Source of the DNA: BRH-c25 sp035627615
Lineage (GTDB): Bacteria; Bacillota; Clostridia; Lutisporales; Lutisporaceae
DNA length: 64,000 nucleotides
Assembly: GCA_035627615.1 (NCBI GenBank)
Contig: DASPLL010000053.1
Span: 1-64,000, forward strand
Direction: 5' to 3'
The translations under genes were made by a program, and so were the position numbers. This document shows, one piece after another, positions 37,415 to 45,548 of the stretch. The notes beneath the pieces were generated by a model. It did not search any database. It was not told where the DNA came from and saw nothing but the letters and a program-made list of their open reading frames with translations. How positions within the stretch are numbered: position 1 is the stretch's first letter; each line of letters opens with the position of its first letter.

Positions 37415-38500
37415 TTATTCGCCTTTAATACGTTTTGCTTCTGCAACAATACCGTCATAGAGCTTAGCTCCCTCGTCACCCTTGCTTGTGCGGGCAAATT
37501 CCTGTACCGGAACCAGAGCAGCTCTCCAGGCTTCTTTCTGCTCTTCATTGAGTTCATGGAAGCGGGTCTTGCCTGTCTCAAGAATGAGCTTCTTGTCTTT
37601 TTCAACAGCTGCGAGGGTTGTCTCAAGGCATACACGCCCACCTTGCTTTACACCTTCGACAATGGCTGCCTGAATGTCGGCTTCCAGACCGTCAAACCAC
37701 TTTTTGTTGACCAAAACCACCTGATCAAGGCCTGAATGGTTGGTAACAGTTATATCTGACTGTACTTCGTGGAACTTCATATCAAATATTGTATCTATTG
37801 GATTTTCCTGTCCGTCTATAGCTTTGTTCTGCAGAGCGCCGTAAGTCTCTCCAAAGTCCATGGTGATTCCGTCGGCACCAAGAACTTTTGCCTGTTCAAA
37901 CAGGATAGGGGAGTTCATTACACGGACCTTGAGGCCTTTCATTTCCTTCGGGTCAAGCAGGGGCTTGTTGGCGGACCATACCTTATAACCTGTCTGCCAT
38001 ATAGCCAGTGTAGTTATGCCGTTATCCTGTGTTGTATCCATAAGAGCCTTGGCTGCATCGGACTGGTACAGCTGATAGAGCTGTTCGGGATCCTCAGGCA
38101 GTAAAAACGGAGTATCAAGCAGTGTCATCATAGGCTCTGTACCACCCAGATAAGACGTTGGAACAACTACCATCTCAATCGTACCGAACTGGGCGCCTTC
38201 AACCTGGTCACGCTGTCCACCCAACTGGGAGGAAGGATAAACCTGGGCCTCTACACGGCCGCCTGTCATTTGCTCAACTACTTCTTCGATCTTCTTGCTG
38301 CCAAGATCACGTGCACTGCCAGGAGCAGATACATGGCTGATTTTCATTGTTATCTTCTGAGCAGGTTCTTCTGTTTTTACAGGTTCAGCTGCTGCTGCAG
38401 GAGCATTGTCCTGCGTGGCTGTGGAAGGAGCACTACAGCCGGTGAACAACATAGCGGCCACCATAATGGCAGAAACAAGCATTAACATTTTCTTTCTCAT
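37415..38500 (-). CDS. dctP: TRAP transporter substrate-binding lipoprotein
   Basis: 361 residues. A lipoprotein signal with lipobox LFTGC (Cys22), an Ala/Pro/Glu-rich linker (about 25-48) and a DctP domain follow. The conserved carboxylate-binding Arg is visible (KGLKVRVMNSP, Arg193). It is anchored outside the membrane and hands substrate to DctQM. It is the third gene of a five-gene operon, after the double nitrilase and dihydropyrimidinase. The Arg suggests a substrate with a carboxylate or similar anionic group. Confidence 0.94.
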   Translation of the reverse strand: MRKKMLMLVSAIMVAAMLFTGCSAPSTATQDNAPAAAAEPVKTEEPAQKITMKISHVSAPGSARDLGSKKIEEVVEQMTGGRVEAQVYPSSQLGGQRDQVEGAQFGTIEMVVVPTSYLGGTEPMMTLLDTPFLLPEDPEQLYQLYQSDAAKALMDTTQDNGITTLAIWQTGYKVWSANKPLLDPKEMKGLKVRVMNSPILFEQAKVLGADGITMDFGETYGALQNKAIDGQENPIDTIFDMKFHEVQSDITVTNHSGLDQVVLVNKKWFDGLEADIQAAIVEGVKQGGRVCLETTLAAVEKDKKLILETGKTRFHELNEEQKEAWRAALVPVQEFARTSKGDEGAKLYDGIVAEAKRIKGE

Positions 38501-38541
38501 AATAATCCCCCTTTAATCTTTTAGTTTTATTTGAAATCTAT

Positions 38542-39918
38542 TTATATAGAGGGTTTAGTCCTCTTTATAAACTTACCGTAACCGGTGCTGCCGACAAATT
38601 TACCATCCTGAGCAACTACTTTGCCTCTAACAAAGACTATCCCCGGAAGACCTTTGATACTCTTGCCGTCAAAGGGTGACCATTTGCATTTAGAAACTAT
38701 GTTGTCATTACTTATGACTTCTTCCTTATCCATGTCGAGAACCACCAGATCCGCATCAGCCCCAACAGCTATCTGTCCCTTCTGCGGGAAAAGCCCGTAT
38801 ACCTTTGCCGGGTTTTCACACATGGATTCCACTACCCGGTTTATTGTCGTCTTCCCATTGTTGACACCGTTAAGCATGAGTTTAAGCGCGGTCTCAACCC
38901 CAGGAATTCCATTGGGCGCATTCCACATATTCTTTTCCCCGGGAAGCTTTTTCGCCTTAGGATATGGACAGTGGTCCGACCCGATAGTTGTGACATAACC
39001 AAGATCAAAAAGCTTCCAGAGCTCGTCCACTTTTTCTGCAGTATTCATGGGTGGTGTGAATTTGGCCCATGGGCCTTTCTTCTTAAGGTTCTCAACCGTC
39101 AGGTTGAAATAATGCGGGCAGCTCTCTGAATATATTTCATATCCATCTTTGTGGGCCTGATAAATCAACTCAAGCAATTCCGGCTGGCTTACATGTGCAA
39201 TGACCACGCGGCAGTGTGTTTCCTTTGCGACTTCTATAACTGTTTTTACCGCAATACGCTCAGCAAGCTTCGAACGCCATTCCCACTGAGAAAAATAGTC
39301 AGTACGGCCCTCTCTGCGAAGGCGCTCTTCATTATACTGGCATATGCCATCATCCTCACAATGGATGAGCACAGTACCGTCAATTCGCGCAACCTCACTA
39401 AAGCTCTCCATTAAAAAGCCGGTGTGCATAGCTTTTACACCGTGCAGATTGCAGGTAAAGGTTTTAAAGCCTGTAACTCCCGCATCCCACATCGCTTCAA
39501 GATCATCCGTATTGGTGGGGGAGATCCCACCCTTTAATCCAAAATCCACACAGGATTTGTCCGCAAGATATTCAATCTTCTGAAGCAGCGGCTCCACCGA
39601 GTAAACATTCGGGTCACTCCTGTGATGATCTACAACAGTTGTTGTACCACCAACAGCTGCAGCCATGGTTCCTGTGGTAAAGTCCTCATACTCCGTGCTG
39701 TCTGTTTCCAGCATATGGTCCATCATATGGGTGTGTCCGTCAACACAACCCGGCATAACATATCGTCCCTCAACATCTATAACTTCATCCGCATGGCATT
39801 CGCTCCCAGGTGCAAGCAATGCCTCAATTTTACCTTCAAACACGAGGATATCTGCAGATGTACAGCTTTTCGGAGTTACAACCACTGCGTTTTTTATGAG
39901 CAAATCTCCCTTTTTCAT
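38542..39918 (-). CDS. Dihydropyrimidinase/hydantoinase-type cyclic amidohydrolase
   Basis: 458 residues of the amidohydrolase superfamily. Metal ligands are visible: HTH (His62, His64), a Lys in GFKTF (Lys152, the carbamylated position), His186 (HCED), a further His (VVIAHVS, about 241) and Asp in GSDHCPYP. The family opens cyclic amides such as dihydrouracil, hydantoins or allantoin. Its ATG overlaps the end of the double-nitrilase gene by 4 bp, with GGAGATG inside that gene, so the two are coupled. No dihydropyrimidine dehydrogenase is near, so the ring may arrive already reduced. The exact substrate cannot be read from the motifs. Confidence 0.9.
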   Translation of the reverse strand: MKKGDLLIKNAVVVTPKSCTSADILVFEGKIEALLAPGSECHADEVIDVEGRYVMPGCVDGHTHMMDHMLETDSTEYEDFTTGTMAAAVGGTTTVVDHHRSDPNVYSVEPLLQKIEYLADKSCVDFGLKGGISPTNTDDLEAMWDAGVTGFKTFTCNLHGVKAMHTGFLMESFSEVARIDGTVLIHCEDDGICQYNEERLRREGRTDYFSQWEWRSKLAERIAVKTVIEVAKETHCRVVIAHVSQPELLELIYQAHKDGYEIYSESCPHYFNLTVENLKKKGPWAKFTPPMNTAEKVDELWKLFDLGYVTTIGSDHCPYPKAKKLPGEKNMWNAPNGIPGVETALKLMLNGVNNGKTTINRVVESMCENPAKVYGLFPQKGQIAVGADADLVVLDMDKEEVISNDNIVSKCKWSPFDGKSIKGLPGIVFVRGKVVAQDGKFVGSTGYGKFIKRTKPSI

Positions 39919-41483
39919 TCTGTCATCTCCTTGTAAATATTTGGTTTCCTTCCGGTAACAACATTTGTCCCGGGCACAACACTTTTAAATTTACTTAGTG
40001 CCGTATTTATGTAGCCTACAGCTGAATGTTCATTGCTTTTGAAAGTTGTGCATACCTGGCCGCCATCCGGGTTTATTATAAGGCTGCAATCAGGCTGGGC
40101 TGCGGATGAACTTCTAACCACAAACATCTTATTTTCAGCCGCTCTTGTTTTCATCATTTTTATGTGCCAGTCATCCGAGCCATCATCAAAGCAAAGCAGG
40201 ATATCTGCACCCTTTAGCATTGCCGTACGGCTGATTTCGGGAATATCCACCTCATTGCCAAATACTGCAGCAGCACTGCAGGCTGGTGTAAGGTCAACCA
40301 CTGAAATTTCATCCGCTTCCAAATGATCGGGGCAGTGGGTTGATGCCAGCTCTCCCAAAATTTTATCACTTGTCAATATCACTGCTCTTCGGCGAAGGCC
40401 TCCGGCGGTTTGTTCCCAGCCTGCGGCCGCAACAATCTGCCTGCCCTGGATATGTGCCTTCAATCGCACAAGCTGCTCTTCCTCCAGGAGAGCAGGAAGC
40501 CGCAGCTCCGGCAGTACTACAAAGTCAGCATACATCAGATATCCGCCTTGTATATATCGAATGGCTTTCTGCAGATACTCCTCCAATGAGTCGTACTGAA
40601 AACGTATAACCATCGTGTAAAGTGCCAGTTCACTTACCTTATAGCTTCTGTTCATTTTCTTGTATACTTCAAGCTGTTCTGTCGGCTTGATGATCTCGCT
40701 GTAAAGCTCAGGGCGGCGGTATGGTATTGCACAGCTCTTTGACAAATCCACTTCGCAGATCCCGATTTCTTCTTTATCCGGAGAGCACTGGAGGATCATG
40801 TTGCCTTCAGGGTCTGCAACAAAGCTGCGTCCTAAAAATGTCACCATATCGGCTTCAACACCGCATTTATCACAGGCAAGAATAAAAACACCGTTTTCAC
40901 GGGCGCGAGCTTGCAAAATAAATTCATACTGTTGATTTGAAAGCTGTTCAGGAGCTGCAGCATTTGCTGCAAGATTAACCGGGTCTATAATCAGCTGTGC
41001 TCCTTTAAGCCGCAATTTCCGGGCGATTTCCGGGATACGTCCGTCAGCGCAGATCATCATGCCAATCCTTCCGAATTCCGTATCAAACACGGAAGAATGC
41101 TCACCGGGAGTAAACCACCTTTCATCAAAATGCCACATATTGGACTTATATGCATGATTGATAATCCGACCTTCGCGGTTAAATACCAGTGCCGCATTAT
41201 ACAGTTTTCCTTCACAAGGGAGTGCTATCCCTAATGCAATATATACCTGATAATGTTTAGCCATTGATGCAATCCGCGAAATGATGGTCTCTGTGTGAGA
41301 AAGGGCTTCCGCAAGTGTTTTGCTGTCGGTACCAAGCAGATAGCAGGGATATGTACATTCAGGGAAGACTATAAAATCAACATTTTGATTACCAGCCTCC
41401 TGGATGTTATCCTCAATTTGCTTTATAACCTGAGGATAACTGCCGAGCTCCTTCCCCAGCATTTGAACTATAGCTATTTTCAT
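39915..41483 (-). CDS. Two-domain nitrilase-superfamily amidase, second domain lacking its catalytic Cys
   Basis: 522 residues, twice the normal nitrilase length. Domain 1 (1-265) has the full Glu-Lys-Cys triad: Glu42 (FPECTYP), Lys113 (NHAYKSNM) and Cys145 (MMICADGRIPE). Domain 2 (about 280-522) keeps a Glu (VVLPELRLP) but at the Cys site reads AAVFGNEVDIPE, so the nucleophile is missing. The second half may be structural or bind substrate. In family terms it is closest to N-carbamoyl amidases or beta-ureidopropionase-like enzymes that cut the product of a dihydropyrimidinase. It is the first gene of the operon, with an AAAGGTG site, and is followed with 4-bp overlap by the dihydropyrimidinase. 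Confidence 0.88.
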   Translation of the reverse strand: MKIAIVQMLGKELGSYPQVIKQIEDNIQEAGNQNVDFIVFPECTYPCYLLGTDSKTLAEALSHTETIISRIASMAKHYQVYIALGIALPCEGKLYNAALVFNREGRIINHAYKSNMWHFDERWFTPGEHSSVFDTEFGRIGMMICADGRIPEIARKLRLKGAQLIIDPVNLAANAAAPEQLSNQQYEFILQARARENGVFILACDKCGVEADMVTFLGRSFVADPEGNMILQCSPDKEEIGICEVDLSKSCAIPYRRPELYSEIIKPTEQLEVYKKMNRSYKVSELALYTMVIRFQYDSLEEYLQKAIRYIQGGYLMYADFVVLPELRLPALLEEEQLVRLKAHIQGRQIVAAAGWEQTAGGLRRRAVILTSDKILGELASTHCPDHLEADEISVVDLTPACSAAAVFGNEVDIPEISRTAMLKGADILLCFDDGSDDWHIKMMKTRAAENKMFVVRSSSAAQPDCSLIINPDGGQVCTTFKSNEHSAVGYINTALSKFKSVVPGTNVVTGRKPNIYKEMTE

Positions 41484-41633
41484 TTAATCACACCTTTCAA
41501 AAAGGTCTAATTCCCAATTGAGTACTAATCTAGATTAATTCTGTTAATTATAGTATACTTGGCCATATATAAAAATCAATATAATCAGCAGTAATATTTC
41601 ATACCTTTTTTTCATATTTCTATAACTATAATT

Positions 41634-41649
41634 TATAACGATTGTTATA
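41634..41649. promoter_or_regulatory. LysR-type operator candidate upstream of the ureide operon
   Basis: TATAAC-GATT-GTTATA (41634-41649) is a perfect inverted repeat that contains the LysR consensus form T-N11-A. It lies 151 bp before the double-nitrilase start. The rest of 41484-41731 is very AT-rich and shows no gene. Confidence 0.4.
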
Positions 41650-41731
41650 GTTGTAATGAACACTACTCTTATACTATCTGCCCATACTTTTTATTTTTGG
41701 TTGCAATAGTGATTAGCCTGTTGCTCAAGAA

Positions 41732-41765
41732 GAAAGAGCACCGATACATACCTCGGTGCTCTTTC
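41732..41765 (-). terminator. Terminator after the SLH remnant
   Basis: A perfect 13-bp stem GAAAGAGCACCGA (41732-41744) and TCGGTGCTCTTTC (41753-41765) with an 8-nt loop. It lies just beyond the stop of the SLH fragment on the minus strand, with a short pyrimidine tract after it. Confidence 0.75.
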
Positions 41766-41799
41766 AATATATTAGTACTCTCTATGTGACATATTATAT

Positions 41800-42000
41800 C
41801 TATATCAAGCCTAACTTTTGCAGAAGCCTTTGTATCTTAACTGCAGCTTCTGCCTGTGTTATTTCATCCTTCGGCATAATTGTTTTTCCGTTTCTGCCTG
41901 ATAAAATACCGGTCTTTGCATATGCCGCCATACTTTCTTTTGCCCAATCAAAAGTAAAATGTTTTGCACATCTTTCATTGGATTCAGATGCGCAAAACAT
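41800..42000 (-). pseudogene. SLH-domain remnant (C-terminal repeat only)
   Basis: 66 codons encode a single SLH-like repeat (DWAKESMAAYAKTGILSG, MPKDEITQAEAAVKI) with no signal peptide, no second or third repeat and no Shine-Dalgarno sequence before the ATG. A full SLH protein needs three repeats, so this is the tail end of a lost surface protein. A 15-bp inverted repeat marks its upstream edge. Confidence 0.75.
41959..42000. repeat. 15-bp inverted repeat at the edge of the SLH remnant
   Basis: ATGTTTTGCACATCT (41959-41973) and AGATGCGCAAAACAT (41986-42000) pair with one mismatch around 12 nt. It coincides with the first codons of the remnant, so it may mark a deletion or insertion endpoint. 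Confidence 0.6.
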
Positions 42001-42037
42001 ATAGATTACAGTGCCCCATGGGCCAATTCACAGTTTG

Positions 42038-43636
42038 TCAGTTATCCACCGCAAACTTCTCAGTCTTTTGCCGGACAAGCATGTTTTGTATATTGTCCCG
42101 GGACCGTCCCAATGAGTTTATACAAACCTGCTGCTGATTAAAAATATAGGCTTTAAGCTCTGCTTTCAGTTTTTCATCGACCGTCCGGGCATAAACTCTT
42201 AACGCTGGGTCAACTCCTGCAGGGCCTGATTGATATAATATCTGCACATCAAAGCTATCAAGTGTCCCCGTAAGATAACGGTCCGCATTATAGCGGGCGA
42301 CAAAAGCATCCGGATTAAGCAAACTAAGCGAACAGATCAGCAAAGTGCCTATAAAAACCGAGAGCCGCATAATTGAGAAATTCCATTTTTGTAATGCAAT
42401 CACACCACCGTAAATAACAGCGAGAAAAACCATGAATAAACACGGCAGCAGCCGGCGGATAGAAAGCCCGTACGCCCCGATATACAGCGCCATTTTGCTG
42501 AATGCTGTGGCAATGAGCAGCAAAGTCAGCAGAGAAAGCAGACAATTGAGTATTTTTAAAATATAGTTCTCTCCCTGGGGCTTTTTGTAAAGAAGATTCG
42601 CCAGTGTCAGTAAGGAGAGGTTGATCGCCGCAATCTGGCACAGCTCAAAAAATCCGCTGCGGGCATATTCGGAATAAATCTGCCATCCCTCCGGTCTCTG
42701 TCCGACGAATGCGGAGAAAAAATAGGGCAGCTGGCTGCCTATAAATACTAAATACAAGCAGCATATTAAACCGAGTACAGTGTAAACAGTAGCCGATGCG
42801 AATATCCTTGCTGATTCGGCCGTATACTGAATACCCTCCCTTCTGAACGTCCGGCAGCCTCTGTTGTGGGCACAGCCGGCCACAAGTCCAAATATATAAG
42901 CTGCGATCGGGACCGCAAGGATGCCGTTGAGTATAATATCCATAAACTGATTTTGCACCCACCGGTAGTATTCATATATCCCGTTTGCTATTTGCGAGAA
43001 ACCTCCACTGTCCGCCTGCATGAGTAATGGCAGAACCATACCTGCAACCAGTAATGCCAGCAGCAGACCAAGTGCAATGGATATTATCTGTCTTCCCATG
43101 TTTCTTTCTATATATTTAGGTGAAGAAAGGCTTTTGTACTGGCAGCCGAAGTTTTTAAACGGAATAACAAACATACCGTTAATGCCGTCCAGTAAAAGAC
43201 AGTTGCTGGTATCACCCAGTATTAGATGTCCTGTGGCACAGATTACATAGTAAACTGCTGAGCAGAATAAAAACAAGCTGCGCCACGGCTCCAATCCATT
43301 GTTCGCATAAAGAGAATAACTGATTCCGGTCAATACAACCGCTGCAAGCCAAAAGAATCCGGAACGGGTCATGCGTACTCCCTTTTTTATAAGGTACAAA
43401 GTAACAGCAGAGCAATAGCCAATGGTAAACACCGTAACCCCCCAGCCCTGCCAGGACATTACCCACCGTACGAAGAAAAATCCAAGTACAAAGGCAAAGA
43501 GCGCGAAAATGCTGTCCTTCCGGTCCGCTTCAAAGGGTTCTTTGGATTGATACCCCAGGGGTACTCTCTCTGCAGCAGCCTGCGGTGCTGCGCCATTAAA
43601 TGATGCCTCGTTATCATTCGAAAAATGCCCGTTCAT
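42038..43636 (-). CDS. Polytopic membrane protein, DUF4173/DUF4153 type
   Basis: About 532 residues with 11-12 predicted membrane helices, a hydrophilic N-terminus and a short cytosolic tail. I set the start at ATG 43634-43636 (MNGHFSNDN) with AAGGAGG upstream; the longer frame to 43687 overlaps the preceding gene. Family members have no known activity. It is the last gene of a three-gene operon with an XRE regulator (13-bp gap) and a DUF2975 membrane protein, a combination seen in other Firmicutes. Confidence 0.82.
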   Translation of the reverse strand: MNGHFSNDNEASFNGAAPQAAAERVPLGYQSKEPFEADRKDSIFALFAFVLGFFFVRWVMSWQGWGVTVFTIGYCSAVTLYLIKKGVRMTRSGFFWLAAVVLTGISYSLYANNGLEPWRSLFLFCSAVYYVICATGHLILGDTSNCLLLDGINGMFVIPFKNFGCQYKSLSSPKYIERNMGRQIISIALGLLLALLVAGMVLPLLMQADSGGFSQIANGIYEYYRWVQNQFMDIILNGILAVPIAAYIFGLVAGCAHNRGCRTFRREGIQYTAESARIFASATVYTVLGLICCLYLVFIGSQLPYFFSAFVGQRPEGWQIYSEYARSGFFELCQIAAINLSLLTLANLLYKKPQGENYILKILNCLLSLLTLLLIATAFSKMALYIGAYGLSIRRLLPCLFMVFLAVIYGGVIALQKWNFSIMRLSVFIGTLLICSLSLLNPDAFVARYNADRYLTGTLDSFDVQILYQSGPAGVDPALRVYARTVDEKLKAELKAYIFNQQQVCINSLGRSRDNIQNMLVRQKTEKFAVDN

Positions 43637-43649
43637 ATACACCGCCTCC

Positions 43650-43865
43650 TTATTCTTTATCCTGCCCCATGAATTCCAGAATGTCACCGGGCTGGCAATT
43701 AAGTGCTTTGCAGATCGCCTCCAATGTTGAGAACCGTATTGCTTTAGCCTTACCGGTTTTAAGGATGGAGAGATTTGCCTGACTGATACCGATTTTTTCA
43801 GCCAGTTCGCCGGAGGACATTTTCCGCTTTGCCATCATCACATCCAAATTCACTATAATAGGCAT
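43650..43865 (-). CDS. Small XRE/Cro-CI family regulator (YozG-like)
   Basis: 71 residues, almost all a helix-turn-helix (ELAEKIGISQANLSILKTGK, STLEAICKALNCQPGDILE). The ATG has GGAGG 10 nt upstream. It lies between a DUF2975 gene and a DUF4173 gene on the same strand with gaps of 16 and 13 bp, so it probably controls its own operon. Small XRE proteins of this kind usually occur next to DUF2975 membrane proteins. Confidence 0.9.
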   Translation of the reverse strand: MPIIVNLDVMMAKRKMSSGELAEKIGISQANLSILKTGKAKAIRFSTLEAICKALNCQPGDILEFMGQDKE

Positions 43866-43881
43866 ATCTTTCCTGCCTCCT

Positions 43882-44331
43882 TTATATCGTGAGTTCTGAT
43901 TCGTTTTTCAGTTCCACCGCTTGTGCAATAATGTTTTTTATGACCCGCACAATCAGCCCCATGAATGCAGCGGCCACAGCCACAAATATCCACGGAAAAT
44001 AATATGGCGTTGAAGCAATGCAGATAATGGAACCTGCAAAACAGCTCCACGAAATCCGCCTTAGATACTCCACATTGGTTGTAATGAATACCTGCTCAAT
44101 CTCAATGTGGTGCAGCAGGCGGTAAAGGCAGAAAAGCAGTACCGCTGCCGGAACACTGCCGGCATAGATGGTTGACAGGAAGAAAGCTTCCTTCCCGATC
44201 AAATCGGCCCGTGAAAAATCCAGAAACCACCGTACAAGCCATGGTGCTGATAAAGCGGTGCCGATCAACATAGCCGAGAAAACCAGAACGCAAAATTTAC
44301 TTAAACTTATTGACTTCTTGCCATTCCACAT
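43882..44331 (-). CDS. DUF2975 membrane protein
   Basis: About 149 residues with four membrane helices and a short charged C-terminus. The start is the ATG at 44329-44331, because GGAGGATG lies upstream; the frame extending to 44346 would begin inside that site. It is the first gene of the DUF2975-XRE-DUF4173 operon. No enzymatic motif is seen. The family is linked by context with small XRE regulators. Confidence 0.85.
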   Translation of the reverse strand: MWNGKKSISLSKFCVLVFSAMLIGTALSAPWLVRWFLDFSRADLIGKEAFFLSTIYAGSVPAAVLLFCLYRLLHHIEIEQVFITTNVEYLRRISWSCFAGSIICIASTPYYFPWIFVAVAAAFMGLIVRVIKNIIAQAVELKNESELTI

Positions 44332-44454
44332 AAAATCATCCTCCAAAACATTGTGTGAAATTCCCTTTCATTGGTTGTAGTATAGCATATGCTTTATTGA
44401 TACGCAATATTATTTTATCGTTTTTCGATATATTTTTTATGTTTGTTTATAGAA

Positions 44455-44475
44455 TCCAAGGTCCAAGATCCAAGG
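44455..44475. repeat. Three tandem TCCAAGG-type heptamers
   Basis: TCCAAGG (44455), TCCAAGA (44462) and TCCAAGG (44469) follow directly on one another. They lie in an otherwise AT-rich 223-bp intergenic stretch (44332-44555). Confidence 0.5.
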
Positions 44476-44501
44476 TTTATAAAACTCAAGGAGGTTAATT
44501 G

Positions 44502-44532
44502 AAAAGCAGCGGGGACAGTCCCTGCTGCTTTT
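44502..44532 (-). terminator. Terminator with AAAAGCAGC/GCTGCTTTT arms and GGGAC/GTCCC core
   Basis: A nearly complete stem spans 44502-44532 with one mismatch and a very small loop. It lies 24 bp beyond the end of the frameshifted gene on the minus strand and belongs to the hairpin family described for 14132. Confidence 0.7.
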
Positions 44533-44555
44533 AATCAAATATCTTTTCATATTTC

Positions 44556-45476
44556 TTACTCTTTTAAAAATGACACATTAAGCAAAATGCTAATATTTTC
44601 ACCATTGTACTTGCTGACGGTAATCAGAATGCCGTATTTATCCTTGCTGCCCATAAGAAGGTATGAAACATCCTTTTTATCCTCTGCAGTGACTGTGCCG
44701 CTTTTCATAATATCCTGACAGTATGCAACAGCTTCATCAAAATTCTTGCCTGTCTTGAATATAATGCCTACAGCTTTTGCATCCTTATTATCATTCACAT
44801 TGACGATATTGGCATCTTCCGGAAAGGGTCATATATTCCGATACCAGGTCCTGGGGAGCCTCAATAGAAGAAGGCGGACCAGGCACGCCGAATTCCCCGA
44901 TTGCAGGGCCAGACTCCGGATTTCCCGTTGGGTTTGAAGTACCCAGCAAAATTGTATTGGAAAAGGCTGAATACTGATTCTCCATCCGTTCTGAGCTCTC
45001 GCTCCAATAGTTATATAAATATCTGACTCTAAACTCCAGATTGTTTTTCTTTAACCACTCTTCAACGGTTGTATTATAGGGAACGCCCAGCAGTACCTTA
45101 TCTATTGTGGTTTGGAAGCCGGTTATATCCCCATAAGCATCACATAACTGCCCAAAAACTGCCAGTGGATATTGGGATAATAGTTGAAAAAATCCTGCTC
45201 GCCAGGGATTTCCCGGTCATAGTGCCACGCTCCGTTGTTCACTCTCCAGTCAACAACATAGAACAAAATGCCTTTATAATTATCATAGGCTGACTTGGCA
45301 AGTTCAGAGACATCAGATGGGTTTTGCCATTTGATTATAAATTGTGTCCCTTCTGCACTAACAGCAGCTCCCATAGGAGCAGCCAAAAGCGCAGCTGCAG
45401 CATGAGCTGGTCCTGCCAGGATAAATGCCATCAGTAGTGAAAGAAAAAGGCAAATGGCAGCTTTCCTTCTAAACAT
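44556..45476 (-). pseudogene. Secreted Fn3-like protein gene broken by two frameshifts
   Basis: From the ATG at 45476 the frame has a signal peptide (about 1-26, ending AHA) and an Fn3-like domain up to about 45150, where it shifts. A second frame continues (VFGQLCDAYGDITGFQTT to FSNTILLGTSNPTGNPES) to about 44820, then a third frame (PFPEDANIVNVNDNKDAK) carries on to the stop at 44556. Joined, it would be about 306 residues. The shifts lie at 45149-45165 (T5/G3 run) and 44819-44832 (C3/T3 run), near homopolymers, so sequencing error is possible. Its first part resembles the Fn3-like region of the SLH protein at 45549-46571, suggesting a tandem duplicate. Confidence 0.8.
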
Positions 45477-45548
45477 AATTGAAGCCTCCCTTACTCTTTA
45501 TAAAAGTCTGTGACTCAGGCCACAGACTTTCGTAACTCATGGGTAATG

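Noticed and set aside
44455..44475. Tandem heptamers as a start of a CRISPR or iteron array
   Set aside because: Only three 7-nt units without spacers, and no cas or replication gene nearby.
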